Positions 1 through 12,700 of a DNA stretch of 64,000 bases are shown piece by piece. Positions within the stretch are counted from its first letter, which is position 1. Each line of letters opens with the position of its first letter. Source of the stretch: Branchiostoma floridae (taxonomy: Eukaryota; Chordata; Leptocardii; Amphioxiformes; Branchiostomatidae); contig NC_049986.1 in the NCBI RefSeq assembly GCF_000003815.2, positions 11,965,630-12,029,629 of the forward strand. Reading direction: 5' to 3'. The notes under the pieces are model-generated. The model made no database searches. It had not been told where the DNA came from and saw only the letters and a program-made list of their open reading frames with translations. The translations under genes were made by a program, and so were the position numbers.

Positions 1-155
1 AGCCTACCTGTAGCTGTGTGATGAAGTTGTCTTTCTACCAACTTATGTCTATCGTGTCCTGATAGATGTACCATATAGTCTTACATTTAGATAACTTCTT
101 GGTGTATTGTCGTCTTTATGGTGTATGTTTGTTTTTGTTGTCTGTATTATTGCAG

Positions 156-346
156 GGTTTAGCCAGTGTGTGTGGCTGTCCATCTTCCATATGTACGACC
201 CCCGCTGGAACAAGTGGTTTGAGCTGCAGCCCATGTTAGACCCACGTTCAGAGTTCTGTTTGGTCACAGTGAACAGGTCCATGTATGCTGTGGGGGGGTG
301 GAAGGGGAAGGAGATCAATTCCACTGTTGAAAAATATTCATTTGAG
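156..346 (+). CDS. Kelch exon A, candidate mutually exclusive exon
   Basis: 191 bp, entered after TTGCAG in phase 1 (first bases GG TTT) and left in phase 0 at GAG/gtaaaa. It encodes one kelch unit, with YDPRWNKWFELQPM, VGGWKG and STVEKY. Exon B at 960-1150 has the same length, same phases and the same motif order, about 44% identical residues by my hand alignment. Joining A to B would shift B out of its kelch frame, whereas A or B alone joins exon 1623-1904 correctly. Confidence 0.8.
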
Positions 347-3300
347 GTAAAAGTTGTAGCCTAAGCCTTGGCATCCACTGTAGTGACCGCTGGCTCAAAC
401 TTTTTGCAGGGAAAAGTTTGTGCCAGCGGTCACTATGGAGGATGATACCCAGGCTAAGTCATATTTCCCCTTCAACATGAAATTAAAGATCAGGCTGGGT
501 GCCATCCTGGTAGTTTTTGTCCATCTTGGTAGTCAGGTAGCAACTAGCAACTTTTAATAAAAAGAACCTGCTATACTGGGGATGCAAAAGGGGATATCAG
601 CTCAAGCTATTGTCCAGCAGTATGTGAATGGCTGCTTCTCTGGTCTGTTCCTCCTTTCCATTTAATTGGTGTGAAATGGCTGTCATAAAACCTGTTGTCC
701 TCTTTGTTTCTGGTTCCATAACTATAAGCCAGAATAAGTTTTTAAAATCTCTAGTTGATTTTCCAAAAATAATAGATAAATCTAATTTTCTTTTCAAAAA
801 TATTCTTCAAGCTCTAGACTATTTGAAAAAATGGGTCATTTCAACACAAAAAGGGTCAGAAAACTGACCTAAATCTTGTGGGTGGGTGTTTTATATTGTG
901 TACAGAAATAAGGTGTAAAAACTTTGACTGTCATGCACAATTGTGGCCACATGTTGCAGGGTTTGGAGGCACAAGTTGCCTGGACATGTTTGAGCGCTAT
1001 GACCCCCGATTTGACAAATGGCTTGAGCTGTGCCCCCTGTCACATCCCCGGTCTGGCTTCTCCATGCTGCCGCTGGACGGGGGGTTGTTCACTATTGGTG
1101 GATGGCTGGGGAGGAGGATATTCTCCACAGTGGAGAAGTACCTTCCCCTGGTGAGTCGGGTTGACAACTTTGTTTTCCAGTAAAGGTACCTTAGCAGCCT
1201 GATTTAAAAATGTTGATGGATATGAATGATAGCTGAAAAATCAATGGACTAGTAGATGTTTCTAGTTTTCTTCTTTTCCTTTTTATTGTATATAAGGCCA
1301 TGTTGATTTGATTACTAGTATATAGATGACATCTGCATATACATCAATTTTATACTGTTTCCAAAGAAAAATTTTTTTAACCATAATGTAAGTGTAATGG
1401 TACTGCCGGCCCTCCAGTCAGAAAAGACCAGCAATAAGCGACCCAGTACAAAAAGAAATGGCCAACAAAAGTGTATTATGAGCCATAAAAAGGCCCTAGA
1501 GAGCCAGCTATGGAGGCTACCCTTGTGCCTTCATCTGATAAGTTTAGCCTGTAAAGGACATGTCACATAGCATAACAAATATGTGTTATTAGAAAGACAT
1601 TTTAGTTTATCTGATGACACAGGAGGACCGTTGGGAGTATGCCGCGGCTCTGGATGTGGGACTACTCGGCCACGCCTGCTGTGCTCATGGCAGCGGAGTT
1701 TACATCAGTGGTGGGCGCAGCATCGCTCGTGGGAGGAACGGTTTCCGACTGTACGATCCAGACTCAGGTGTGACCGAGCTTGCTCCGCTGAGGCACGCCA
1801 GGAGTAACCACGCCATGGTGGCAGTTCCAGGGGGGTTCCTCGTGTTTGGGGGTGAAAATGGAACAATAACCATCGCACAGGTGGAGATGTACAGCTCGGC
1901 TGGAGTAAGTTGTTCCATTTTGTCTTTGCGTTCTAAAGAAACATGATATTGCATGCTTAAAAAAAATGTTATATGATATCATGAGAGGGTAATTTTTTCC
2001 TTAGGAAAACTTGGAGGAGGACAGACATAATGATTATCTTACTATACCTACTCTGGAGGCGATTCAAGTCTTGTAGCCTTTTGTAATGATACGTCAATGA
2101 AGGTTAGACATCCAGGTAATAAGACACACCAGATAGCAATTTCTCAGGCAACTGGATATAATTTTGGAAACGGTCAGACATTTCAGGCAGAATCCACTAC
2201 CTTCATCAGTGACACTGGGACACTTTTGTCATGATGTCTTAAATAATCAAGTTGGCTATAGCCATAGGCTTATCACTCAAACGTATTAAAAGTGCCAACC
2301 ACATATGACGTCCTTCCTAATACACATACTTGGTCATCTTACCTGATAGGCATGTCAACATGTTGTATTCGGCAGATCACCTTGCAATGGATCATAAGTG
2401 CTTTGAATTTGCATTCTCAATAATGTTTGGCAGTGTGAGGGTATTAAACCCTGTGTGACTGTTGTGTGTTGTTATAGAACTGCTGGATGGAAGTGAGCAC
2501 CTGGCCTTTCCCTGTCTGCTGGTTTGGACACTCTGTGTTGGACAAGACCTTGTACATATTTGGTGGCTTCAACCATGCCAACTCCAAGTACACAGATACA
2601 GTGCAGACCTTGGATCTAGACAGGTTGGTAATATTAACGAGTTTTCGGAAAAACCTATCCAGTCCAGACAGCAGAATGGGCTGGAAAAACCTGTCCAGTT
2701 GAAAAGGGGGGGTCCTACCAGTTCCTACTGTATGAATTCAGAGGGGCGAGTAAGAATAGAAACAAACAAACATGCCGACACCCAGAATCGAACCCTGGTC
2801 GGCAGATTACAAATCCAACGTGCAAACCACAACACCAAAAGCTCTAGAGCCGTTGGTGTGGTCAGTTTGGCAGCGCTTGAACCCCACTGTTACACTACCA
2901 ATGCTTTAATGCTAAATTCAGCTGGGACAGCAACATCTAGTGGTAAAGTCAGGTGTGTTATCAGTAAATTGATGCACATTACTAGGCTGTGTTTCCTGTT
3001 CCGACCCCCCAAAGAAAGCTAGGGTAGACAGATTTTTCTAGGGCCGGTTGGGAAACAGGGAACACAAGATTTTTTCCTAGGCCTCACTGTAGTATATTAA
3101 AGTAATGTGCATCAATTAAAAAGTCCTTCTTCAGCAGAGTGAAGAAATATGGCAGATGTTTTAATCAAATAGTTGCATGTTGCTTATCTTTACTGTACTT
3201 TCTTTTACTAAGGTGGGAAAAGTGGCAGTGGAGCATTGTGGGAAGGCTACCCTTCAGGTGTGATGGGATAGCGGCGGCCATTTTGACCTTGCCGGAACAG

Positions 3301-3354
3301 TTCAAACGAGAAGCGGAGGCAAGGGCCGGAACGGGGTCACATTCATACAGATGA
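156..3354 (+). CDS. Kelch-repeat protein, 3' part (5' end outside window)
   Basis: Exons read on the + strand: 156-346 (A) or 960-1150 (B), then 1623-1904, 2478-2623 and 3213-3354 (TGA stop). All junctions are AG/GT and the reading frame holds through A or B. The protein shows beta-propeller kelch blades: the YDPR..KW.EL..L..PRS pattern in exons A and B, GG doublets (VGGW, IGGW, YISGG, FGGE, FGGF) and VEKY/VEMY strand ends. The C terminus is a short basic/acidic tail (QFKREAEARAG, ending SHSYR). Kelch propellers bind proteins, often as substrate receptors of cullin-3 ligases when a BTB domain precedes them; whether one does here is unknown because the 5' exons are missing. A polyadenylation signal follows at 3401. 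I cannot assign it to a named kelch family. Confidence 0.85.
357..458. repeat. Foldback MITE-like stem-loop
   Basis: The two ends are an imperfect inverted repeat of about 48 bp: TAGTGACCGCTGGCTCAAAC at 392-411 pairs with GTTTGTGCCAGCGGTCACTA in the right arm. It starts 11 bp after the donor of kelch exon A. Confidence 0.75.
960..1150 (+). CDS. Kelch exon B, candidate mutually exclusive exon
   Basis: 191 bp, entered after TTGCAG in phase 1 and left in phase 0 at CCCCTG/gtgagt. It encodes GFGGTSCLDMFERYDPR, then KWLELCPL, IGGWLGRR and FSTVEKY. The upstream partner exon A ends in phase 0, so A cannot precede B in one message without losing the kelch frame. The 613-bp interval between them carries a foldback repeat at 357-458. 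Confidence 0.8.
2105..2225. repeat. Degenerate copy of the repeat found at 20.5 kb
   Basis: Shares CAGGCAACTGGATAT..TTTTGGAAACGGTCAGA and the following AGAATCCACTA..TTC.TCAGTGACACT with the foldback at 20518-20741. A third partial copy is at 44510-44605. It is a decayed fragment in a kelch-gene intron. Confidence 0.65.
2755..2870 (-). mobile_element. tRNA-derived SINE head (tRNA-Thr-like)
   Basis: Read on the minus strand it shows a tRNA-like body: an anticodon-arm stretch GTTGGATTTGTAATC (loop TTTGTAA, anticodon TGT) and a B-box GGGTTCGATTC, followed by a (GTTT)n-like tail. The acceptor stem does not close cleanly, so this is a SINE head and not a working tRNA gene. Confidence 0.65.
2967..3117. 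mobile_element. MITE with perfect 17-bp terminal inverted repeats
   Basis: Starts AATTGATGCACATTACT and ends with its exact reverse complement AGTAATGTGCATCAATT. 151 bp long, no coding capacity. Lies in the last intron of the kelch gene. Confidence 0.8.
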
Positions 3355-3400
3355 CAACCATGTTTTACAATGGAATTCTATTTTGTGTATTACTTTTAGA

Positions 3401-3406
3401 AATAAA
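3401..3406 (+). terminator. Polyadenylation signal of the kelch gene
   Basis: AATAAA 47 bp after the TGA stop at 3352-3354, in AT-rich sequence followed by a T-rich stretch (TTCATTGTTTCTGTG). Confidence 0.7.
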
Positions 3407-3798
3407 GTTCATTGTTTCTGTGACATTATTACTTTGCCATTACTGACAATCTGCCATTACTATATGACAGACATATTCTGGTCTAGTTGGATTAGTAACC
3501 ATAGGATCTATCATTGCCTCCTCTGGAACTGTACATATAAGCAAAGAAACAAAATTAAAAAAATACACATTTGTATATAAAATTGTTGAAGTTAGAAAAA
3601 GCATATAATGTAATGGAGAAAAGACAAAAAAATATTGTATCAAAATGGAAACGTTTATTTAATACAAACAACAATTTTAAAGAATTCTTTTATTATCGAT
3701 TTGTGTCAGCAAAAAAGTCCTAGCTTCCATATTTCAAGGTTCCTTTTTGTACAAGAATGTTGAAATAAGATGGTGTATTCAGGCGCAATAAAGTTATC

Positions 3799-3827
3799 AG
3801 AATCACATGTAAATTACATGTGATTCT
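3799..3827. repeat. Perfect 29-bp palindrome
   Basis: AGAATCACATGTAA and its exact reverse complement TTACATGTGATTCT around one central base. Isolated, in the kelch 3' flank. Confidence 0.8.
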
Positions 3828-4781
3828 AAATCACACACGTATTACCTGACAATAGGAAGTTCTGTTGCTAGCATTTATTGGCTTAGCAGGTTTTGTTTTG
3901 TTTGTCAGTTTTCTGAGGGTAGCTATCAGAGAAAGCAGCATCTCAGTGTGTCTATATAGCCGGTATAACCACCCTTCGGTGTAACCTGCCAGCTTTGCAG
4001 GAACGCAGCACGGCAGCAGCTGGTTATATTACACTGAACTACCTGTCACCTCACTTTTGCACATCTATCTGCAAATGTTCTTGAAAACTATCCAGTAAAG
4101 ATGCCTCTACTGTGCTTGCTGATAACAAATTCCACTCTACTAAAGTTGAGTGAAAATATGTATGTGTATAAGCAAGGAGCTTTTATTGATAAAAACTCCT
4201 TGGTATAAGTAAATGTACATGTATGTGTATTAAAGCTAGGTAGCCAAATCCCATGTTAGAACAGATATTTTTTCCTCAATTATGAAAGCTCTCTTTCCTC
4301 CAGCTTCCTTTCTGACCTATTAGCATTGCCACCCACCTTTACTTTATGGGTCCTTTATGTTGATAATTACCTTCATGCTTTATTCAAAAAGACATGAGAA
4401 GTCTGAATGAATTTGATTTTACGCATCATCAAAAGGGAGGGAAGTTCATGCAGGCACTGTCAATAGAGCTGATTCACACCTCAATGTAAAATGATTGGCT
4501 CCATCAGAAAAATTAACGTTTCCAAATGAGCACATTAGCCCCGACTGGGTGAAAACAATGGCCAATTACTTTCTGCACACATGAAGGAAGGTCGACGTCA
4601 TACAAAAGACATGGCCCCCCACAGAAGCTTTGTCAGGAGGCCAGGGGTATGCAATGCTTCCGCCGAAAAAAAGAAAGAAAATTGAAATGGAGCACAGAAC
4701 TGCTATGGATATAGGATATAACCTGGATGGTTTAATAGTTGAAAGGGACAAAACAGGCCTACTACGTAATATAAAGCAGAG

Positions 4782-4963
4782 GTTAGGCTCTGGCTGTTTT
4801 TTGACGTTTTTATATGCATTTTTATCGGGCTTTCTTTGTACTGTTTTCTTGATGTTAGGCCGCGAGACATCAAGGAAACAGTGCAAAATAAATGCATGTA
4901 ATTGAAAGCCCAATAATGAATAAAAACACCTTAAAAAAACGTCAAAAACAGTCGGAGCCTAAC
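4782..4963. mobile_element. Foldback MITE, TIR GTTAGGCTC
   Basis: Left end GTTAGGCTCTGGCTGTTTTT, right end CAGTCGGAGCCTAAC. Inner blocks GGGCTTTC/GAAAGCCC, ATGCAT and CTTGATGT/ACATCAAG also pair, so the whole 182 bp can fold into one imperfect hairpin. Confidence 0.8.
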
Positions 4964-6043
4964 TTCTGCTCGGAGAGTACTACATACAGAAGACCAAGGA
5001 CGTTATCACGATTTCTCGTTGGAACAAGAACGTTGGTTGGAAGAATTGGTTGCTTGAAAGAATATCCTTCCGGCTACACACTTTACCGTGCAAATACCGA
5101 TCCAGTCGTTCAATAAGGTGTGAAATAAACAGAAAAGGGGCGACTTCACAGCAGGAGAGTCTCCTCCCACTATTGTCATTTTAATCAATAACAGATTGCT
5201 CTGTTAATTGGTGATGATTGTGTATTAGTGCGACAGACACATCCCATCATAATGCATGTCGGGTTTACAGCAAGGAGGTTTAAAAAAAAAACTTGTTTAA
5301 AGTATGAACTTTTCGTAACTGGTCGGGTTGTGTATAAGCGCTACCTAGCGATCGCGAATCAAACGCAGCGTCCGGTGTTTCCTTCAAAAGAACGTCAACG
5401 ATATTTAAAGAGCGCTAGCGTGTGGTAATTCTATATTCAAAATCGGATTGTGACATTTCATTTGTCCAACAGCGATGATCTCCATAACGCTGAAGTCCCA
5501 CTTCGTTTGGGCGAAATCCTAGAAAGAAGTTGGAATGTACATTTTTCATTGGAAAGTTAGAGTTCAGCCTTTACAACGTAATCCATCAAGTTTGTAATTT
5601 ATGTAACAACTTACGCGAATATTGTAAATCAGTCAGCGTCATTTCTCTGAACGCGCCGCCAAGCTAGGAGTAGGAGCTTTTATCAAGCTCCTTAGCGCAA
5701 CGAAGGACCCCATAATGGAGAACTTGAAATGTTATCAAATTTCATAATGGAGTACAAGTCAGTCTCAGACCCTCTTTAATCTTTGATATTACTACACACC
5801 TTTCAAGTTAATCACAGAGAAAACATTGCAATACATTTTGGGAAACAATGAACCCGTACAAGTTACTAGAAGCGCGAATTCCATTTGCTCTATGAAAAAT
5901 TGTCTTCCACTTCCAGTTTCCGATCGCAATGGGTAAATTGGTGCAGGACAGTTACAAAATGGTACCTGTATTATGATACACAGACAGATAGTGTATCAAT
6001 ATGAAAGAGTTTATAGCCTTCGCGAACTTATTCTGTATTTGCA

Positions 6044-6170
6044 GTTGCCATGACAACTGATTGAGACCACTGCGGCGGCACTTTGTGGTCCTGTGAACGA
6101 CGCAGTCTGGGAACGAGTGTGATCACGTGATTGCCGCAGGCTTGCAAGATGGCGGTGGGCGTCAGGTGAG
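6044..6170 (+). promoter_or_regulatory. Candidate promoter / first-exon region of the betaglycan gene
   Basis: CpG-richer sequence upstream of the signal-peptide exon. Visible motifs: an RFX X-box-like GTTGCCATGACAAC at 6044-6057 (one base off the palindrome), an E-box TCACGTGA at 6123-6130, and a YY1-type CAAGATGGCGG at 6145-6155, a motif that often sits at or just after transcription starts. A donor-like GTCAG/gtgagg lies at 6165/6166, so a short leader exon is possible. The motifs are seen; promoter function is inferred. Confidence 0.5.
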
Positions 6171-6721
6171 GTACAACAAACTCTACCTCCAAACTTCTGA
6201 GCTCCAAGTTCACGTCACGACGTCATGGGCGAGTCCACGGGAACCTGTTGACGTCTCAATCAAGGTGTTTTACGTACGACAGGAAAGTACGAGTCAAAAC
6301 TCTGGCGAGCAGCTGCGGTTCAGACAATTTGGAGGGGAGGCTGGAGCGAAGCTGACAGAGCGGGTTTGTCTACCAAGAAGGAAGACAAAGCCTTGCACAA
6401 GATTTCAGGACACCAGATTATCTGTACATCGTCGGTCTACGGTAGAGCATTGGCTGCAAAACATGTTTTTGGTTGAAAACGAAGTGCACCCGTGAGGGTA
6501 TTTGTTTGGATTTGGAGTATTTCGAAACGTGGTGTTTAATAGGGTGGCATATTTTTCTTGGCCAGAGAAGATTTTTGTGCAAGGAAGTGGCCTTTTCGTT
6601 GTTTTTTGTAGCAACTGAACATAAGTTTGGAAAAAGGTGAAAGAAAAACTTTTGTAGGGTCCAACTCCGATCGAACACGGCGTGAGAAGGTAGCGAGAGG
6701 AGGGTTGTAGTGCCGGTGTTG

Positions 6722-9700
6722 ATGCCACGAGAGATCATCGTTCCCACCGTGGCGAGTATGAGTGTCCGGCGGGGGGCTGTGATGTTGATGCCGCCGGTGA
6801 CAGTGACAAACGTCCTGGTGCTGGTCGCGCTGCTGGGAGTAACAGGTGAGGTGAAACATGCGTGTCATCAGCGCTGTTATCGATTTATAAACGGTTCTCT
6901 AACCGGGCTTTCATCACGGTTGGCTGATGATTGCTTCCAGAGGACGAGATTTAGACGAGAAAATATCTGAAATTTTGAATTGTTTCCAGAGACCGTTGGT
7001 TTGCTGAAATATTTTGAGTTAATATTTGAGGGTTGAATATGGATTATGATTGATCAGAAGGAAGATAAAACGACGGATGCTGTACTACACAATATTTTTC
7101 ACTTCAATGATACAAAAAGATGCTGGCCATGTTCTTAAGTTTTTGCTCAGGTATTGGTACAAATTATAGATAAGAGGCAAAATCCCAATGACACTGATTT
7201 TATGATGTACTGTGGAAGTCTGGCGTGATGCCATAAATTAGGTACAAAGTATTTACTCATATATTACTGATATATATGTGATACTGTTATGTATACAAGT
7301 AAGTGTTAGAACTCAATGCCTTGCACTGTTCGACGATGCATTCATGATTATATTTATAAGATGTATGACATTGTATAGAGCCTTGGAGGATGATGCGTTA
7401 TAATATGTATTAGAGGAATATGGCAGTGAGTAAGCACAGCAATACATTTGACCCGAGATTATTATCAAGTAGTTTTACTGTTTTATTTATACACTTATTT
7501 TGATGTCCTTGTTTTCCAGTTGAGCTGGTGTCAGGTCTTTCCTGCATCCCCAAGCGCAACTTTCGCTCCCCGTACGTGACTCCGCTCTACCAGCAGCTCA
7601 CGGTGTCCTCGGGGTGCGAGAGCCGCGCCACGGTAGGGTTCGACCACGAGGTGTACGTGGTGAACCTCCTGAGCGGAAGCCCGGCGTACCTCTCGGTGGC
7701 GAGTACGGAGGTCGCCCTGCACATCTCGGCACGAATGAACAGGATCCTCCCCGGCCTGACGGAGAAGCCCCTGATGTTTGTACTCAACTCGCACCAACCC
7801 ATTGTGTGGAAGATCAAAGTGAATGGACTCGCACCAAACAGACAGGCCTTTTTTCATGTAAGTACCATTCTCCTACTAGATACAACACGTCAAAGCAGTC
7901 CTTACTCTAAAGAGACGGAAGCAGAATAATCCCATGGCATTGGTTGGGATCACAATTCTGAAATCTAATGGTAAAAATTTCTAGTGGGCTCTCAAAAAGC
8001 TCTCTGTAAAGTAAAGGTAGTCCTTGTGTTGTAGTATTATAAGTGAAGTGATAGCTGCACAACTTCTTGTTGAAACACTATTATGGTACCCAAAAAATTT
8101 ACAGTCATTGTTAGCCATAATGCTGTACTAAGTATGCCTAAAGTGGAAGAAGATACATGTTCTCCAAGACTATCTCTCCCCATCTGTAAAAGCTGATTAC
8201 TTCTGGTATGAGAGGTAAATGATAGGAGGAGATCAGTATTCAAACACTTTGTACCACAATGTGATGGAGAAGAGAGGCAGGGCTTGTGTGTCCTGTTTAA
8301 TCAACAAGAGAGAGGGCTTGAATTTCCTGATTGCTATCATTTGTCACCATGGTTGGAAATCTCTGCATGCCTGGTGGTGCTGTGTTAGGTTTCCAGTATT
8401 TGTAACAGTTTATGCAGTTGTACTTTTTATTTTTAAAAAGAAATGGGGAGTTTTCTGTATTAAATTTATAAATATGTGTGAATCATCCAAGGTGAATTAT
8501 GTATTCTTTCCAACATTCAGTACATACACAAAACCATGCAGGTAAATCAGAGTATAGTCAGTAATTGTCCAAGTGACCAACTTTACATAAGGATAGCCTG
8601 GCCAATGTGACCACTATTTGTTGGTCCCATAGATACTTAGATGATTTTTCCCATTAAACTTTATGCATTTCTGTCTATAGTGACCACCTGTCCACAGTTT
8701 TAAGTGTATTCTCCCATTCTTCTGGAATACACATTATGCACATTTCTTTTCAAGATATCGGATGCATGTTTTGCTGCCTGTATCTTAGGAATGTTGTCAG
8801 TGTGCATGGCATAGGCCAAGGATCCTTACACTATATGGAACATTGGTTTTCTGCACTGTGGAACAGACTCTATCTGAACCACTGGTGTGTATGTACCATG
8901 TTTTGCCACTTGAACAAGATGTACATGTACTAGCTAACTTAAAACAGGTAACATAGTTCAAGTATACAAAAGAGATCCAAACTGAATTACGTCTTTCCTG
9001 TGTACTTTGAACTTGTTATGTTATGTTTGGGGCCAGGCCTGCCACTCTGCATGGCATTGTTTGGTTGTACAGGTAACCTCAGAGGGGAAGCTGAAACTAT
9101 ATGTTTATGGGAGCTGGGAGCAGATAGTATTATTAGGGAGAACTTTTTTTTACTTGGCAAGTTTTGAAGTTTCTTGGTGAAGATAGGTATTATATTTCCT
9201 AACTTTCAGTGCAGGTATATGTTGCTAAGAATGCTGAATTTTTACTTGTTTTAGGACGAGAATTTGGACTTGTTTTACGATAAGAATACACTACAAATAC
9301 TACTGATAGTACTTGTATTGATATTTAGTAGCCTGTTAGTTGCCTCGTTAGGGTGGGATCTTGCCGTTGCTACAGCAGCTGTTGTACCAATAATCCAGTC
9401 TTGGCCTAACCAGCGCAGTACCTAGGAAAACTTGGCACATGTAATAGTATGATGGCTCTCCCACTTGTAGCTCCTGTATTGTACTACTTGTTCTAAGTTG
9501 TAGGTGAAGTTGATACGTGCCAGGGCAAGTGTATATTTTAACTACAGAGAACTTATCAGCAACACGGTCCATTAACGATCTGCCGGAGTCCACAGAAAAG
9601 CTGACAAAATGCTCTCCATTCTTAATTCTAAGCCATGTTTTGTCAACACTGAAGAAGGAGGGAAGCGTAGTGAAAGACATGGCCCAAGAGTTAAAGTCGA

Positions 9701-12700
9701 TATACAGAAAAGGAGGGAAGCATAGTGAAAGACACGGCCCTAGTGTTAAAGTCAATGTACAGAGTGAGACCAGGGAGGATGGTAGGGTAGAACGAAATAG
9801 AAAGAAACAACTTGAATGTGATTACCAGTAGAAAGAAATCTTTTGGAGAAAGTTGGGGGGAAGAAATTTAGAAAAAAATTTACAAGATGTGTCAAACAGA
9901 AAGAAAGTAGAAAGGTTCGTCTCTAACAAAAAATATTGACAAAACACAACTCATCTGAAAGTAATATAATTTTCTTTGCCATGTCTGAATATGAGGATAC
10001 AGTCAAAATATGATTTTTTAATAGATTCTGTTTAGGCTGGGACAATCTCAAGAAGTTGTTGTCCAGTTGTTGTTGTCTAGAGTGCATCCCAGTAAAGTCT
10101 AAAAAGGAAACGGCACCTAACTTAATACATGTGTAGTCAAAGGTCTAAAAAGCTCAGGTTGCTAGACAGACATAATTTTGGTTAGCACTTGCTGTCTGAA
10201 GATGAAAAATCCTCATGTAAGAGCCTTGTTGAAGTCATGTTTTAGACATGACTGCACGTCAACCACAATTTAGAAACTGCATTGCAGGAAACATGGCACT
10301 TGATTATAGTAAATAAACAGATATTTATTTCTGTATTTTTTTGTGTTGTGTAAAAATGAGACATAACATTATGTCTACCAACAAAAAGTTTTTCTATTAA
10401 TGATTTAATGAGAAAATTTCTTTAGATGGGTTTCTTTTAACAAAAAAGGAGCTTAGAACAATGCTAAAACTTTCTTCCAGTACAAAGGTATACACAGATC
10501 AAATTTTCAACGACCACTGTCACCTTCTTCAGTGTCAATAAAGAACTGTCTCATGTTGCAATGCCATGTGTGGAAACCACTTGTTTGAATTGTATGCTGC
10601 ATACCAGACCCTGCTTTTCTGTTTCTAATCCACACATTAAGTTGCAAGTCATACTCGTATAGTATAGACCACCCGCTTTTTTTGCTAGGGGTAATGGTCT
10701 TGCCATTGTACATTTGCGGACCAGAATGAGAGTAAAGTCAGGATGATTGTTTGATTGTACTAGTTTGTGTGGGCTCTCTTTTTATGTGATTCTAAATCTG
10801 CACACAAACTTGCAAGCACTACGGACTTCCTTCTAAGTATAGCTACTGGTCTTGTCTTAGTAGATAGATTGTGTACCAGATGAGCATGCAGTGTAGCTGT
10901 TTGTTCTTAATGTTTATGTAGGCTGTCTTCCATACACCTTCATGTATAGGAGGTCACGAATCCCATGATCAGGACTGTACAGGGAATGGTACCACATGCC
11001 AAGCATTGTAGATCTGAATCAGTAGAAATTCTCTTCACGTAATTTGTACGGAATGATGACAAACGTGTGCTTGCAGTGGGAAACAGTGACCCCTCTGCTC
11101 CTGAACATGGGTCTACATGTAGTTAGCATCCACCCAGAGGTTGAGATTTGACTTCAGTCTTATGTTTTGCATGTTTGCATATGCACATGTTACTGCTTGT
11201 GTGTAGTCCTTCAGGGATGTTAAGCCTTCTGTCCATATTTAAGGGGAGTCTCGTCCTTCACACTTGTTGATAGAGAGAAGTGGTCTGCTGATGTGGGCTT
11301 GCTGATGCGGGCTCCCCAAATTAGAAAAAGAAACACATCTGGTTAGGCGAAGGGCTGCAGACCCTTCCCTTGTACCAAGAAAATATTGCCAGTAATAGCA
11401 AGGATTTGAACTTGCTGCACTTTTAAGCCATCAGGCATGACAGGAGAGAAATGGGAAACATTTATAGAGTTAATGGGCCATTGCAGGTTTGTTCTAAGAA
11501 GCCACTTAATGCAACTCCGAATGTCACAATGATTACAGGAGTATGGATGGTGATTGATGAAAAGTAATGATGATGAACTGTCACATTTAGTTTGCATCTG
11601 CCACATGTCTGTAAATGTCACTTCTTTGTAAATGTCACAGTTTGTAAATGGAAATGGCACACTGCTAAATGTGTTTTTACTATTTTCGTACCTACTTGTG
11701 CTGGTAAGTTCATAGAATAAAGATATGCAAGAAACTTGGCAACTGTCCACCTGTGTAGGAAGTATGTGGCTAGGTAAGTTTGGGAGGTAGCAATGGGATG
11801 CGATGGATTATTTAGCATTCCATTCTTCTCAATATACATTAGAAAATCTTGGGTATGTCACATTGTCTTCATACGTTGAAAAGAGCTGTTTGAAGAGGCC
11901 ACCAATTTCCACACGAATTTCTCCACTGACAAAAAGAAAACAATTCTCCTTCTGTCATCACAAAACCCACACATAATAGAAAAGGTGGGATCTTTTGTCT
12001 TTCACTGTCTCTGAAAAAGAAGTCAAATCCAATAACCCAAAAACTTCAATCTAGAGTTAGCTTTTAGTACACACTTGGTATATTGTTTTTACACTCAGTT
12101 TGTACCCTTCTATGTTACTTCCATATTAATCAGCCAGCGGGCAAGAATTTGCAGTTAACTTATTATTTATGTTGGTAATTTCCCCCACAGGTAACCCTGG
12201 GGTCCAGTGTGACAGTTGAAGGAGAGATGATCGTGGCGGTTAACACGGAGGGGTCGATGCCCCTGCAGGGGGAGGCGCTGCTGGCGTGGACACGCCGCAT
12301 GTACCACGGGATCACATCCTTTACTGAGCTGGAACACGCCAATGACATCTACATAAAAGTTGGAGAAGGTAAGTTATAGAAACACTGTAGGACTATAATG
12401 GTATCGGGGTTGAACAAGTTTTCTACAATTCACTTGTCCTATCGTGCAAGCACATAAAAAATTTACTTTCCCGACCCAATTTGTCACTTGCCCAAAATTC
12501 AAAAGTCAATTTATATTCATTTTCACTAGCAATGGAATTTTTATTATTGCCTCTATTTTTCTTTGTTGACCGATGCTGGATGACTGTAAATAGTAGCAGG
12601 TATATCAAAATCTCACTCAATAGAAAAATCTTACTTGCAAGGGGGGTAGGTCATGCACTTGCCCGATCAGGACTTTCAATTGCCCTGGACAAGAGGGCTA

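Larger units (their letters stand above)
3407..6040. other. Intergenic: repeats only, no gene seen
   Basis: Between the kelch polyadenylation signal and the betaglycan promoter region. It holds a 29-bp palindrome (3799-3827), a foldback MITE (4782-4963) and otherwise AT-rich sequence. The short open frames here have no recognisable domain and overlap each other on both strands. From about 5.3 kb the sequence becomes richer in CpG towards the promoter. Confidence 0.6.

Noticed and set aside
4566-4913. Overlapping frames of about 90-115 residues on both strands.
   Set aside because: They run through a foldback MITE; the symmetry explains the mirrored open frames.
9348-9755. 135-residue minus-strand frame in a betaglycan intron.
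   Set aside because: No domain or motif recognised, and it contains an internal direct repeat; likely chance.
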